From positions 2,418,001 through 2,482,000 of the forward strand of contig NZ_JAHLZY020000001.1 of NCBI RefSeq assembly GCF_018967865.2: DNA of 64,000 nt. Direction: 5' to 3'. The notes under the pieces are model-generated. The model made no database searches. It saw only the letters and a program-made list of their open reading frames with translations, and had not been told where the DNA came from. Numbering within the stretch: the first letter of the stretch is position 1; each line of letters begins with the position of its first letter. The DNA comes from Hymenobacter siberiensis (GTDB lineage Bacteria > Bacteroidota > Bacteroidia > Cytophagales > Hymenobacteraceae). Position numbers and translations under genes: made by a program. This document shows positions 28,615-36,855 of the stretch, one piece after another.

Positions 28615-28622
28615 CAAAGGTA
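28615..28622 (-). promoter_or_regulatory. Putative -7 element (TACCTTTG) of alaS
   Basis: TAnnTTTG match on the minus strand, 70 bases before the alaS ATG. A weaker TACTTTTC at 28597 on the plus strand may serve the MerR gene. Confidence 0.4.
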
Positions 28623-28627
28623 GCCAT

Positions 28628-28981
28628 ATGCCGTATAAAGAGCGCAGCATCGAGAAACAGTACTTTACCATTGGCGAGGTCGCCGCCCAGTTTAAGGTGG
28701 CCGAGTCGCTGGTGCGCTTCTGGGAAACCGAATTCGACGAGCTGCATCCCCGCCGCAGCAAGAAGGGCAACCGCCTCTACACGCCGCAGGATATTGAGAT
28801 TTTCCGTACCATCTACCACCTTGTGAAGGAGCGCGGCTACACCATTCCTGGTGCCCGCGACATGCTCAAGCAAAAAGGCCCGCAGCTGAAGGAGAAGATT
28901 GATGTGGTGCAGAGCCTGGAAAAGGTGCGGGCCTTTCTGGTGAGTTTGAAGAAGGAGCTCGACGTGGCCCGGCCCGAGTAA
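28628..28981 (+). CDS. MerR-family transcriptional regulator
   Basis: 117 residues from the ATG at 28628. The winged helix-turn-helix YFTIGEVAAQFKVAESLVRFWETEF is followed by NRLYTPQDIEIFRTIYHLVKERGYT, typical of MerR. The helical dimerisation region is short, with no metal-binding Cys motif, so it is one of the short MerR proteins common next to alaS or dprA in Bacteroidota. It is 9 bases upstream of dprA and probably in one transcript with it. Its ligand is unknown. Confidence 0.93.
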   Translation: MPYKERSIEKQYFTIGEVAAQFKVAESLVRFWETEFDELHPRRSKKGNRLYTPQDIEIFRTIYHLVKERGYTIPGARDMLKQKGPQLKEKIDVVQSLEKVRAFLVSLKKELDVARPE

Positions 28982-28990
28982 GGTTACCCG

Positions 28991-30118
28991 ATGACCAACG
29001 ACACCCTTTTCCACGAGCTGGCCCTCACGCTGCTACCCGGCATTGGCCCACAGCTCACGCGGCAATTGATGAGCTACGGAGGCGCGGCCAAAACCGTGCT
29101 TACCATGCCGCCGGGCAAGTTGCGCCGCATTCCTGGTGTGGGCGCGGCCACCGTGGCTATCCTCACAGGCAATGCACGCGAAGCAGCCTTCCGCAAGGCC
29201 GAAATGGACTTGCGAAAGGCCGAAAAAGAAGGCGTAGAAATTCTGTTCTACACCAGCAAGCGCTTCCCCAGCCGCCTCAAGCAGATTGCCGATGCGCCCG
29301 CCATCCTCTACTACCAGGGCACGGCCGACCTAAACGCGCCAAAAATTGTGGCCCTCGTGGGCACCCGCCAGGCCACCGACTACGGGCGCGAGCAAACTGA
29401 GCGCATCGTGAGAGGACTGCTGCCCCATCAGCCACTGGTAGTCAGCGGCCTGGCCTACGGAATTGACATCATGGCCCACCGCGCTGCCCTGCAGGAAGGC
29501 CTGGATACCGTGGGCGTGATGGCCACCGGACTCGATATTATTTATCCCGCCGCGCACCGCAAAACGGCCGAAAAAATGCGAGAGCAGGGCGGCCTGCTCA
29601 CCGAATTCCCATTCGGTACGCCGCCCGACCGCTACAACTTCCCGGCCCGCAACCGCATCATTGCCGGGCTATCCGATGGCACGGTGGTAGTGGAAGCGGC
29701 CATAAAGGGCGGCGCCCTCATCACCGCCGAGCTGGCCCTGAGCTACGACCGCGACGTGCTGGCCGTGCCCGGCAATCTGGGCTCGGCCGCCTCCGAAGGC
29801 TGCAATACCCTTATCAAGAGCAACAAAGCAGCGCTTTATCAGGAGCCGCTCGATTTGGAGCAGCTCCTGAACTGGGACGCGGCCCTGCACCAGTCCGGCA
29901 AGTTTAAGCCGGCGCCTTCTTACTCGGCCGATGACTTTACGGTCGAGGAATTTGCCCTCATCAGCGTGTTGGCTGCGGCCACGGGCCGCGAAGCCCAGAT
30001 GGACGACCTGGCCTGGAAAGCCCAGCTGGCCATTCACGCCGTGGCTTCGCTGCTGCTGGGGCTGGAGTTTCGGGGCGTGGTGCGGGCGCTGCCGGGCAAG
30101 AAGTTTGCGTTGGTGTAA
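28991..30118 (+). CDS. dprA: DNA-processing protein DprA
   Basis: 375 residues. Binds incoming single-stranded DNA and loads RecA during natural transformation. An N-terminal HhH-like region (LLPGIGPQLTRQLMSYGG, GVGAATVAILTG) precedes the Rossmann core: VALVGTRQATDYG, VSGLAYGIDIMAHRAAL, GLDIIYPAAHR, FPARNRIIAGLSDGTVVVEA, KGGALITAELAL and VPGNLGSAASEGCN. A C-terminal winged-helix DML1-like domain completes it. The start ATG follows the MerR stop by 9 bases. Confidence 0.96.
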   Translation: MTNDTLFHELALTLLPGIGPQLTRQLMSYGGAAKTVLTMPPGKLRRIPGVGAATVAILTGNAREAAFRKAEMDLRKAEKEGVEILFYTSKRFPSRLKQIADAPAILYYQGTADLNAPKIVALVGTRQATDYGREQTERIVRGLLPHQPLVVSGLAYGIDIMAHRAALQEGLDTVGVMATGLDIIYPAAHRKTAEKMREQGGLLTEFPFGTPPDRYNFPARNRIIAGLSDGTVVVEAAIKGGALITAELALSYDRDVLAVPGNLGSAASEGCNTLIKSNKAALYQEPLDLEQLLNWDAALHQSGKFKPAPSYSADDFTVEEFALISVLAAATGREAQMDDLAWKAQLAIHAVASLLLGLEFRGVVRALPGKKFALV

Positions 30119-30122
30119 TAAA

Positions 30123-30265
30123 GCTTCTTAGAAAGTCAATATTATGGGCATCCTGAGCGTGGCGAAGGACCTTATCGCGGCTGCATAGCCTCATTTAAGT
30201 GTAAGAAAGTCCTTCGCCGCGCTCAGAATGATAGACCCGCAAAAGACCCGACTTTCTAAACAGCT
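30123..30265. repeat. Palindrome of the TTAGAAAGTC/GACTTTCTAA family
   Basis: The outer arms are CTTAGAAAGTC and GACTTTCTAAACAGC. The inner arms are CCTGAGCGTGGCGAAGGAC and GTCCTTCGCCGCGCTCAG. It follows dprA directly. Confidence 0.7.
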
Positions 30266-30280
30266 TCAATACAATTCATC

Positions 30281-30425
30281 GAAGCTGTTTAGAAAGTCCC
30301 CGAACGGTCATGCAGCGCGCAGCGCAGCATCTTGCTCGCATCGTCAGGCCCGTTCAACGAGGCGAGCAAGATGCTGCGCTGCGCGCTGCATGACCGGTTG
30401 AGTACCTTTTGTGACTTTCTAAACA
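30281..30425. repeat. Palindrome TTTAGAAAGTCCCCGAACGG family, uninterrupted copy
   Basis: Arms run from CTGTTTAGAAAGTCCCCGAA through GGTCATGCAGCGCGCAGCGC, and back to GACTTTCTAAACAAC. It shares its left arm with the element at 38664, which carries a MITE in the same TTTAG. It is therefore an empty-site reference. Confidence 0.8.
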
Positions 30426-30483
30426 ACCCCATCTACTTAACCTTAATCGAGTCTATAAACTGCTCAATAAATTATATAGGGTC

Positions 30484-30714
30484 ATTGCACCAAATGCGTA
30501 GTTAGCGTTGCTATGGTTGAGCTTAAAAAAACATGTGTCGATTGCTGAATCGGAAGGCCCTTTCCAGCGCCAGGATTCAGTGAAATGATTTACTGGCTGC
30601 TCAAATAGTTACAACAGCCTCCTCATAACTTGCCTTGTTCAAAGCATTTTATTGGTCAATGCGTTGTGAATATTAGCTCAACTATAGCAACGCTAACTAC
30701 GCATTTGGTGCAAT
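30484..30714. mobile_element. MITE-like element, 40-bp terminal inverted repeats, no coding capacity
   Basis: 231 bases. The ends starting ATTGCACCAAATGCGTAG are 40-base inverted repeats (30484-30523 and 30675-30714) with one mismatch. The 151-base interior has no open reading frame of note and is AT-rich against the genome. No target duplication was seen. The right end carries the ATG used by the following reading frame. Confidence 0.7.
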
Positions 30715-32498
30715 GGCTCTATTATGGCAGCCGGTGACAGCCCAAACCGTGGACCCTGTATTTACGCCAGCAGGTATTTACAATTCCGGTGATGTGTACT
30801 CGTCATTGCAGCAGGCCGATGGCAAGCTCGTTGTATCGGGCGCTTACAGCCGGGTCAATGGCACTACTACGAGCTCCGTAGTGCGCTTAAATACCAATGG
30901 TACGCTGGATGCAGCATTTCAGCAGAACCTGGGTACGGGAGTGACTACTCGCGGCGTAGAGGCGCTTAGCAATGGACAATTGATGCTGGTTTCTTACTTA
31001 GGAGTTGGCAACCCGATAATAGCCAATGGCGTGACACGCACCGGGCTACTACGCCTGAACGCAACCGGTACGGCCGACGCCACCTTTGATGCAGGCACTG
31101 GCCCGGCGGGAGGGAACATTAACCATGCGGCCCAGCTTGCCAATGGCCAATTCATTGTAGTGGGCTCGTTTAGTGCTTTCAATGGCGTTACTACAGGCAA
31201 CATCGTGCGGCTCAACGCCTCAGGGACAGTTGATGCCACCTTTAATGCTGGCAGCGGTAGCACTGATGAAATTGAGGGTATCACGGTTTTACCCACCGGT
31301 AAAATTCTCATCAACGGCTATTTTTTCAGCTATAACGGAAATCCAGCTAATGGACTTGCACGGCTGAACACCGACGGTAGCTTCGACCCCACTTTTGCGG
31401 CCGCCCTGCGTACCAACGAAGAAGCGGCCCAAATAGCCGTGCAGGCCGATGGCCGGATTCTGGTAGCCGGTGGCAGCTACGATAACTTGTTGCGCCTCAT
31501 GCCCGATGGCAGCCTCGACAACACCTTCGCGTATACGCCTACCGCACCGTACCCTAATTACATCTACTCCGGCTTTGCCTCGCCTTTTGCGCTGCAGTCC
31601 GATGGGAAGATTCTGGTACTGAGTGCTCCTATCAATGCCTCGACTCTGCCGTCGCTGGCCCGCCTCAACCCCAACGGCACGGTCGATGCCACTTTCCAGA
31701 TGGGCACCGGCCCCAACGGCAATTCCCGCACCGTGAGGGTACTGGCCAACAACAATATTCTGGTCGGGGGCTCCTTTACCAGTTTTAATGGCGTAACAGA
31801 CCGGCAATTACTGCAACTCACCAGCACCGGTGCAGTTGACCCGGCTTTTCAACCCATTTTCCAAAATAATGGCATCGCAGCTGCCGTGGTGCGCCAGCCG
31901 GATGGTAAACTCGTGATTGGGGGCTCATTTTACGAGGTCGGGGGCCAGGTCAGCCGGAGCATGGCTCGCCTGAATGTAAACGGAACGCTGGACGCAACTT
32001 TCAGCTCTTCGGTGGGCATCTCTACTCCCGTTGTTGACCTCGCATTGCAGCCCGATGGACGTATTGTGGCGGCTACGCGTGCTTCGGTCCAACGCTTCCT
32101 GGCCACGGGCATCCCCGATAATACCTTCACTGCCCCCAGCCTGACTGGCAGCACCCTCACCCGGCTGCTGCTGCAGGCCGATGGCCGCATTCTGGTTGGT
32201 GGGTCAGCTTATAGCCTCAATGGTGCACCCGCTAATACGCAGGGCCTGTTTCGGCTAATGCCCACCGGTGCGCCCGATAATTCCTTTGTGCTGAACACCA
32301 CCGGCTCGGGACGTCTGACGGCCTTTCAGGCCATGGCCCAGCAACCCGACGGCAAGCTGCTGGTTGCCGGCTCGGCGATTCCGGCAGGCGGCACAACTGC
32401 CATTCGGACATTGGTGCGCCTCGAGAGCACCGGCGCAATCGATGCAAGTTTCACCGGTAGCGCCTTCACAAGTACCAGCGCTACGCTTCGCAGCCTAG

Positions 32499-33334
32499 AG
32501 CGTGAGGACAATTACCTTTGCTTTGGCAATCGTTTATAACGAAGAAATTATTTATGAGAAGACATGAGATTAGCGATGCTCAATGGCTGGCGGTGAGTCC
32601 CCTTTTGTCGGGTAAAGCCACGGATTGCGGGGTAACGGGCAAAGACAACCGCTTGTTTTTCAACGCGGTCGTGTGGATAATGCGCACCGGTTGCCCGTGG
32701 GCCGACCTGCCCGAACGCTTCGGCAAATTCAACACCGTGTGCAAGCGCTTCCGGCGCATGGCGACCAAAGGGGTTTGGGAGCGGGCCTTCCAGGCCCTGC
32801 AAGCCCCCGAACTGGACTGGGTCATGCTCGATTCGACCGTCGTGCGGGCGCACCAGCATTCAGCGGGCCAAAAAAAAGTAACGCCGCCACCGAGTGCCTC
32901 GGACGCAGCCGCGGGGGCATCGGCACCAAAATTCACGCCTGCGTGGAGTCGCTGGGCAACGCCGTGCGGCTGATTGCGACCGAAGGCCAGGCGGGCGACA
33001 GCCCGCAGGCGCTGCCCTTGCTGGCGGACCTGCAGCCGGGCAAAGTGCTGGCCGACACGGCTTACGACAGCGACGCAACCCGCGCCTATTGCACCGAAAG
33101 GGGCATCGAAGCCGTCATTCCCAGCCATCCCAACCGGGTAGAACCCTTGGCAATGGACGAAGAAACCTACCGCGACCGCAACAAAGTCGAGCGCTTTTTT
33201 GGCCGCCTCAAGCAATACCGCCGCCTGGCCACCCGCTACGAAAAAACCGCCGTTTCCTTCCTCGCCTTTTGGTATATTGGTGCTACGCTAGATTGGCTTA
33301 GATAAATAAATAAATCTTTTATTGTCCTCACGCT
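32499..33334 (+). mobile_element. IS5-family (IS427-like) insertion sequence with CTAG on both sides
   Basis: 836 bases. Terminal inverted repeats AGCGTGAGGACAAT. CTAG stands immediately outside both ends (32495-32498, 33335-33338), consistent with a 2-4-base target duplication (TA or YTAR) known for IS5 relatives. It holds one transposase in two overlapping frames. The ends are intact and the host frame is restored by excision, so insertion is probably recent. Confidence 0.88.
32554..33305 (+). CDS. IS427-like IS5-family transposase, -1 frameshift between two frames
   Basis: The first frame starts at ATG 32554 (MRRHEISDAQWLAVSPLL), with the DUF4096-type domain and first Asp in WVMLDSTVVRAHQHSAG. 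The second frame carries RSRGGIGTKIHACVESLG, the second Asp in LADTAYDSDATRAYC, and the Glu in RNKVERFFGRLKQYRRLATRY, ending at 33305. The frames join at eight A residues (about 32871-32878), read A AAA AAA in frame one, a slippery site. The -1 product is a normal full-length OrfAB transposase. Confidence 0.88.
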
Positions 33335-34019
33335 CTAGCCGTGCAGCCCGATGGCAACGTGCTGGTAGGTGGCAGCTTTACGGCCTATGCCGGTACTGCC
33401 CGTGCCAATATTGTCCGCCTGAACCCCGGCGGCACCCTCGATGCCGGCTTTGTGCCCCCTACTTCTACTGGCACCATCTACTCGGTGCTGCTGCAGCCCA
33501 ATAATCGTATTTTGCTAGGCGGCAGCTTCTCTAGTGCAAATTTGCCCAGCAACCTGGCCCGGTTGCTCAGCACTGGTGCCGCCGATGGCACGTACGCGGC
33601 CACTGCTACACCTAACAGCACCGTAAACACGCTGCTGGTGCAGCCTGATGGCGCCATTGTGGCGGGCGGTACGTTTTCCAGCCTGAGCGGAGCACCAAGC
33701 ATTGCGGCAGCTCGCATCGTTGCTACCAACGTGCTGCACGCGGCTGCTCCTAAGGCTTTAGCCGACCGTACTTTAGCCTGGCCCGTGCCTGCCCATGGCA
33801 CGCTTACCGTGGCTCCCGATGGCAGCTCGCATCCGCAGGCCCTCGACCTGCTCGATGTGCTCGGCCGCACCGTACGCCATCAACCCATCAGCGGCGCGGC
33901 CCCGGCCACGCTGGCCCTCGAAGGCTTGCCTACCGGTACGTACCTGTTGCGCGTGAGCTACCCCGAAGGAGCAGTTACGCGCCGCATTCAGGTGCAGTAA
34001 TTGCCAATAGGCTTCTTTG

Positions 34020-34053
34020 AAAAAAGGGCAAACCTGCAGGTTTGCCCTTTTTT
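34020..34053 (+). terminator. Intrinsic terminator between the delta-60 gene and pabC-like gene
   Basis: Perfect 15-base arms AAAAAAGGGCAAACC and GGTTTGCCCTTTTTT around TGCA. Confidence 0.9.
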
Positions 34054-34086
34054 GTGTCCGGGCAGCAGCTGTCCTACCTTGCACCT

Positions 34087-34905
34087 ATGCTCTTGTTGAA
34101 TGATATCCTGCTGCCCACCGCCACCCTGCCCCTGCCCAACCGCGGCCTGGCTTTTGGCGATGGCTTTTTCGAAACCCTGATTTTTGCCGAAGGCCGCCTG
34201 CACCTCGCCGCCGACCACCACACCCGCATGCAACAGGCCGCCGCCGCCCTGTACCTCACGCTGCCCGCCGCCCTGGCCACCCCCGAAGCGTTAGAAGCGA
34301 CCCTGACCCGCCTCGCTACCGCCAACCAGCTACCCGCCGCCCGCCTGCGCCTGCAGCTTTGGCGCACCGGCGGCGGCCGCTACACCCCCACCACCGACGC
34401 CGCCGAATGGCTGGCCACCGCCGAAGCTTTCTTGCCTGAGGACTCAGCCATCGCGAATGCTGATTTTGCCGTCGAAAACCACTCTATTCATTCGCCGCTA
34501 AGCTTTTGCAAAGGCCCGCAGTCGTGGCTCTACGTGCGGGCCGCGCACGAACGGCAGCAGCGCGGGCTCGATGAAATCATCCTCTGCGATGCGGCCGGGC
34601 ATGTGGCAGAGGCGGGCGCGGCGGCTATTTTTTGGCTGAAAGATGAGGTGCTGTTTACGCCTTCGCTCGAAACGGGCTGCGTGGCGGGCGTGCGCCGGGC
34701 GCAGGTGCTGCGGGCAGCGCGGGCGGCGGGTATGGAGTGCCGGGAAGGGTTGTTTTTTAGAGAAGAGCTATTGGCCGCCGACGCCGTTTTCACGGCTAAT
34801 GTGGCGGCGGTGAGAATAGTACATTCAGTAGCTGGCACAGCCTACAAACCTATTCACAATGGACTGATTACCATTTTGATGAATTTGGGTCAGGCTACTG
34901 AATAA
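34087..34905 (+). CDS. Class IV aminotransferase, probable aminodeoxychorismate lyase
   Basis: 272 residues from the ATG at 34087. PLP-dependent fold type IV, related to PabC, IlvE and D-amino-acid transaminases. Visible are RGLAFGDGFFETLIFAEGRL near the N-terminus, QRGLDEIILCDAAGHVAEAG in the middle and TPSLETGCVAGVRRAQVL near the C-terminus. Pro-rich variation is typical of short PabC proteins, which release p-aminobenzoate in folate synthesis; substrate is inferred only. Its 3' end overlaps the convergent gene by 11 bases. Confidence 0.85.
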   Translation: MLLLNDILLPTATLPLPNRGLAFGDGFFETLIFAEGRLHLAADHHTRMQQAAAALYLTLPAALATPEALEATLTRLATANQLPAARLRLQLWRTGGGRYTPTTDAAEWLATAEAFLPEDSAIANADFAVENHSIHSPLSFCKGPQSWLYVRAAHERQQRGLDEIILCDAAGHVAEAGAAAIFWLKDEVLFTPSLETGCVAGVRRAQVLRAARAAGMECREGLFFREELLAADAVFTANVAAVRIVHSVAGTAYKPIHNGLITILMNLGQATE

Positions 34906-35464
34906 AGTACCCCATTGGCACAGTAACCGTGTCGGCCCCGTTGGCTTTAGGTTCAAATTTCATCGACTTAATCACTCGTATTGATTCCGCATCCAACAAA
35001 CTCAATGATTCTTCAGAAGCTCCGGCAGTCATATTTCGCTTAACGACCTCAATTTTTGCCGGTATTCCATCGGCCGAAATGATGGCCCTGACAAAAATGC
35101 GCCCTTCCGTCTGAGCACGTAGCGCCGGAACCGGGTACTTGGTCAGATGCTGAATCGTACGAATAAACTGAGCATATCCTGCCTGCCGGGCTCCCGAATC
35201 TGTTTCGTGCCAAAAACGAGCTAGTATGGGTGAAGCTTTCGGCACCGAATGGAGTCGTTCTGCAGCGGCTGTCTTCCTTATGGACCGCGCTGGCACTACT
35301 GGCACGCCGTGCTGCAAATGCAGCGGCATTCCCGGCGCAGAATATGAGTTGCCGCTGCTCTGCGCCTGCACAGTAAAGCTCCAAATCAGACAAAAAAGTA
35401 ACAGTAGCTTAATCAGATATATTTCACTGCCATTCGAGGCCGCGCCTAAACTCCTAACGCTCAC
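34895..35464 (-). CDS. Short TonB_C-domain secreted protein
   Basis: 189 residues starting at a GTG (35464) that overlaps the upstream stop as GTGA. The hydrophobic IKLLLLFCLIWSFTVQAQ is a signal peptide. The C-terminal TonB_C-like part is YPVPALRAQTEGRIFVRAII through IRVIKSMKFEPK. Its AT content is higher than that of its neighbour. It is coupled translationally to the gene at 35461, a paralogue. Function unknown; it lacks the transmembrane anchor and Pro-rich arm of TonB. Confidence 0.8.
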   Translation of the reverse strand: MSVRSLGAASNGSEIYLIKLLLLFCLIWSFTVQAQSSGNSYSAPGMPLHLQHGVPVVPARSIRKTAAAERLHSVPKASPILARFWHETDSGARQAGYAQFIRTIQHLTKYPVPALRAQTEGRIFVRAIISADGIPAKIEVVKRNMTAGASEESLSLLDAESIRVIKSMKFEPKANGADTVTVPMGYFIQ

Positions 35465-35976
35465 TGCGCGATAAACCGTATGGGTACCACCAGCGAATCC
35501 TGCACCGACTTAGACCGTACGAACCGCAAAGCCCCGAGCACCCGTTGCGCCTCCGCGTCGAGGGCCTGAATGGCACTAGGCGGGTAAGCGCTTTCGGGCA
35601 GCGCCAGCTCGCGCTTGGTGATACGCGGCGGCTGGCGCACCGAGCCGTCGGGCCGCACCAGTACGCGCACCAGCAGCCGGCCGGTGGGCAGCGGGACTTC
35701 GGGATGGTTGGGCGTGGGCCGGGCGGCCTCCGGAAATTTGGCGTGTTCCGATACAAATTCGAAAAACTGCGTGCGGCCCGCCGCCAGCTTGCCCGGGTCG
35801 GCTTCGTGCCAGAAACGGGGCAGAATGGGCGACTGTAGCTTCGCTACCGCTTTGGTCACGGGCAGGCGGCCCTGCGGCAGCATGGGAAAGCCCGGCGCGG
35901 CGTATTGGGCATGCGCCGTGCCGGCCGCCAACAGCGCGCTACCCAGCCATGCCAACCTTAGCGCGCGGTTTCTCAT
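35461..35976 (-). CDS. Short TonB_C-domain secreted protein
   Basis: 171 residues. Signal peptide LAWLGSALLAAGTAHAQ. It shares LPRFWHEADPGKLAAGRTQF and the TonB_C-like strand LPTGRLLVRVLVRPDGSV with the next gene, with which it overlaps by 4 bases. The two are tandem duplicates in one transcript. It starts a few bases downstream of thyA on the same strand, so all three may be cotranscribed. Role unknown. Confidence 0.82.
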   Translation of the reverse strand: MRNRALRLAWLGSALLAAGTAHAQYAAPGFPMLPQGRLPVTKAVAKLQSPILPRFWHEADPGKLAAGRTQFFEFVSEHAKFPEAARPTPNHPEVPLPTGRLLVRVLVRPDGSVRQPPRITKRELALPESAYPPSAIQALDAEAQRVLGALRFVRSKSVQDSLVVPIRFIAQ

Positions 35977-35981
35977 GCCGC

Positions 35982-36776
35982 CTATACGGCTACCGGCGCT
36001 TTTATCGCCGGCCAGGGCTCATAATTCTCCAGCTTGAAGTCCTCATATTGAAAGCCGAAAATATCCGTTACGTCGGGGTTTATCAGCATCCGGGGCAGCG
36101 GTTTGGGCTCGCGCTCCAGCTGTAGGCGGGCCTGCTCCAGGTGGTTGCTGTAGAGGTGGGTGTCGCCGCCGGTCCAGATGAACTCGCCGGGTTGCAGGCC
36201 CACTACCTGGGCCACCATGAGGGTGAGCAGCGCATAGCTGGCAATGTTGAACGGCACGCCCAGAAACACGTCGGCCGAGCGCTGGTAGAGCTGGCACGAG
36301 AGCTTGCCATCGGCTACGTAAAACTGGAACAGGGCGTGGCAAGCGGGCAGTTTCATGGCCGGCAGGTCGGCCACGTTCCAGGCCGAAACTACCATGCGGC
36401 GCGAGTCGGGATTGGTGCGGAGCTGCTGAATAATCTGCGAAATCTGGTCGATGTGACCGCCGTGACCGTCGGGCCAGGAGCGCCACTGGTAACCGTACAC
36501 GGGGCCGAGGTCACCATTGGCATCGGCCCATTCATTCCAAATTTTTACGCCATTCTGCTGCAAATAGGCAATGTTGGTATCTCCTTTCAAAAACCAGAGT
36601 AGTTCATGGATGATACTTTTAAGGTGTACCTTCTTGGTAGTGACCAGCGGGAAGCCGTCAGCCAGATTGAACCGCATTTGATGCCCAAAAATAGACATTG
36701 TGCAAGTGTCAGTTCGGTCCGTCTTAAGAGTGCCGGTATCGAGAATCTGGCGGAGGAGGGCTTGGTATTGAATCAT
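35982..36776 (-). CDS. thyA: Thymidylate synthase
   Basis: 264 residues, the ThyA length typical of E. coli. Makes dTMP from dUMP with methylene-tetrahydrofolate. Blocks: N-terminal [18 protein letters not shown], the catalytic Cys in [40 protein letters not shown] and [18 protein letters not shown] element lies 7 bases upstream of the ATG, implying a very short leader. Confidence 0.97.
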   Translation of the reverse strand: MIQYQALLRQILDTGTLKTDRTDTCTMSIFGHQMRFNLADGFPLVTTKKVHLKSIIHELLWFLKGDTNIAYLQQNGVKIWNEWADANGDLGPVYGYQWRSWPDGHGGHIDQISQIIQQLRTNPDSRRMVVSAWNVADLPAMKLPACHALFQFYVADGKLSCQLYQRSADVFLGVPFNIASYALLTLMVAQVVGLQPGEFIWTGGDTHLYSNHLEQARLQLEREPKPLPRMLINPDVTDIFGFQYEDFKLENYEPWPAIKAPVAV

Positions 36777-36783
36777 GGGGAGG

Positions 36784-36791
36784 CAAAGATA
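36784..36791 (-). promoter_or_regulatory. Putative -7 element (TATCTTTG) of thyA
   Basis: TAnnTTTG match 7 bases before the thyA ATG; transcription would start at or near the start codon. Confidence 0.5.
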
Positions 36792-36855
36792 AAACGCGGA
36801 CGGGGGCGGACGGCGGGCGAATGCCGGCCGGCTCCTACTTAGTCATTTTTTTGCG

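Larger units (their letters stand above)
30713..34000 (+). pseudogene. Delta-60-repeat T9SS surface protein, interrupted by an IS and 5'-truncated
   Basis: Two in-frame pieces, 30713-32498 and 33339-34000, flank an IS. They carry many beta-propeller-like delta-60 units of the form QPDGKLVIGGSF plus VRLNTNGTLDAAF. The end is a T9SS-type tail ([16 protein letters not shown], ending RRIQVQ). Removing 32499-33338, which keeps one CTAG, joins SL to AVQPDGN in frame, so the IS alone breaks the middle. At the 5' end, only MALLWQPVTAQ remains of a signal peptide; its ATG lies in the MITE-like element. The gene is therefore doubly damaged. Confidence 0.85.
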
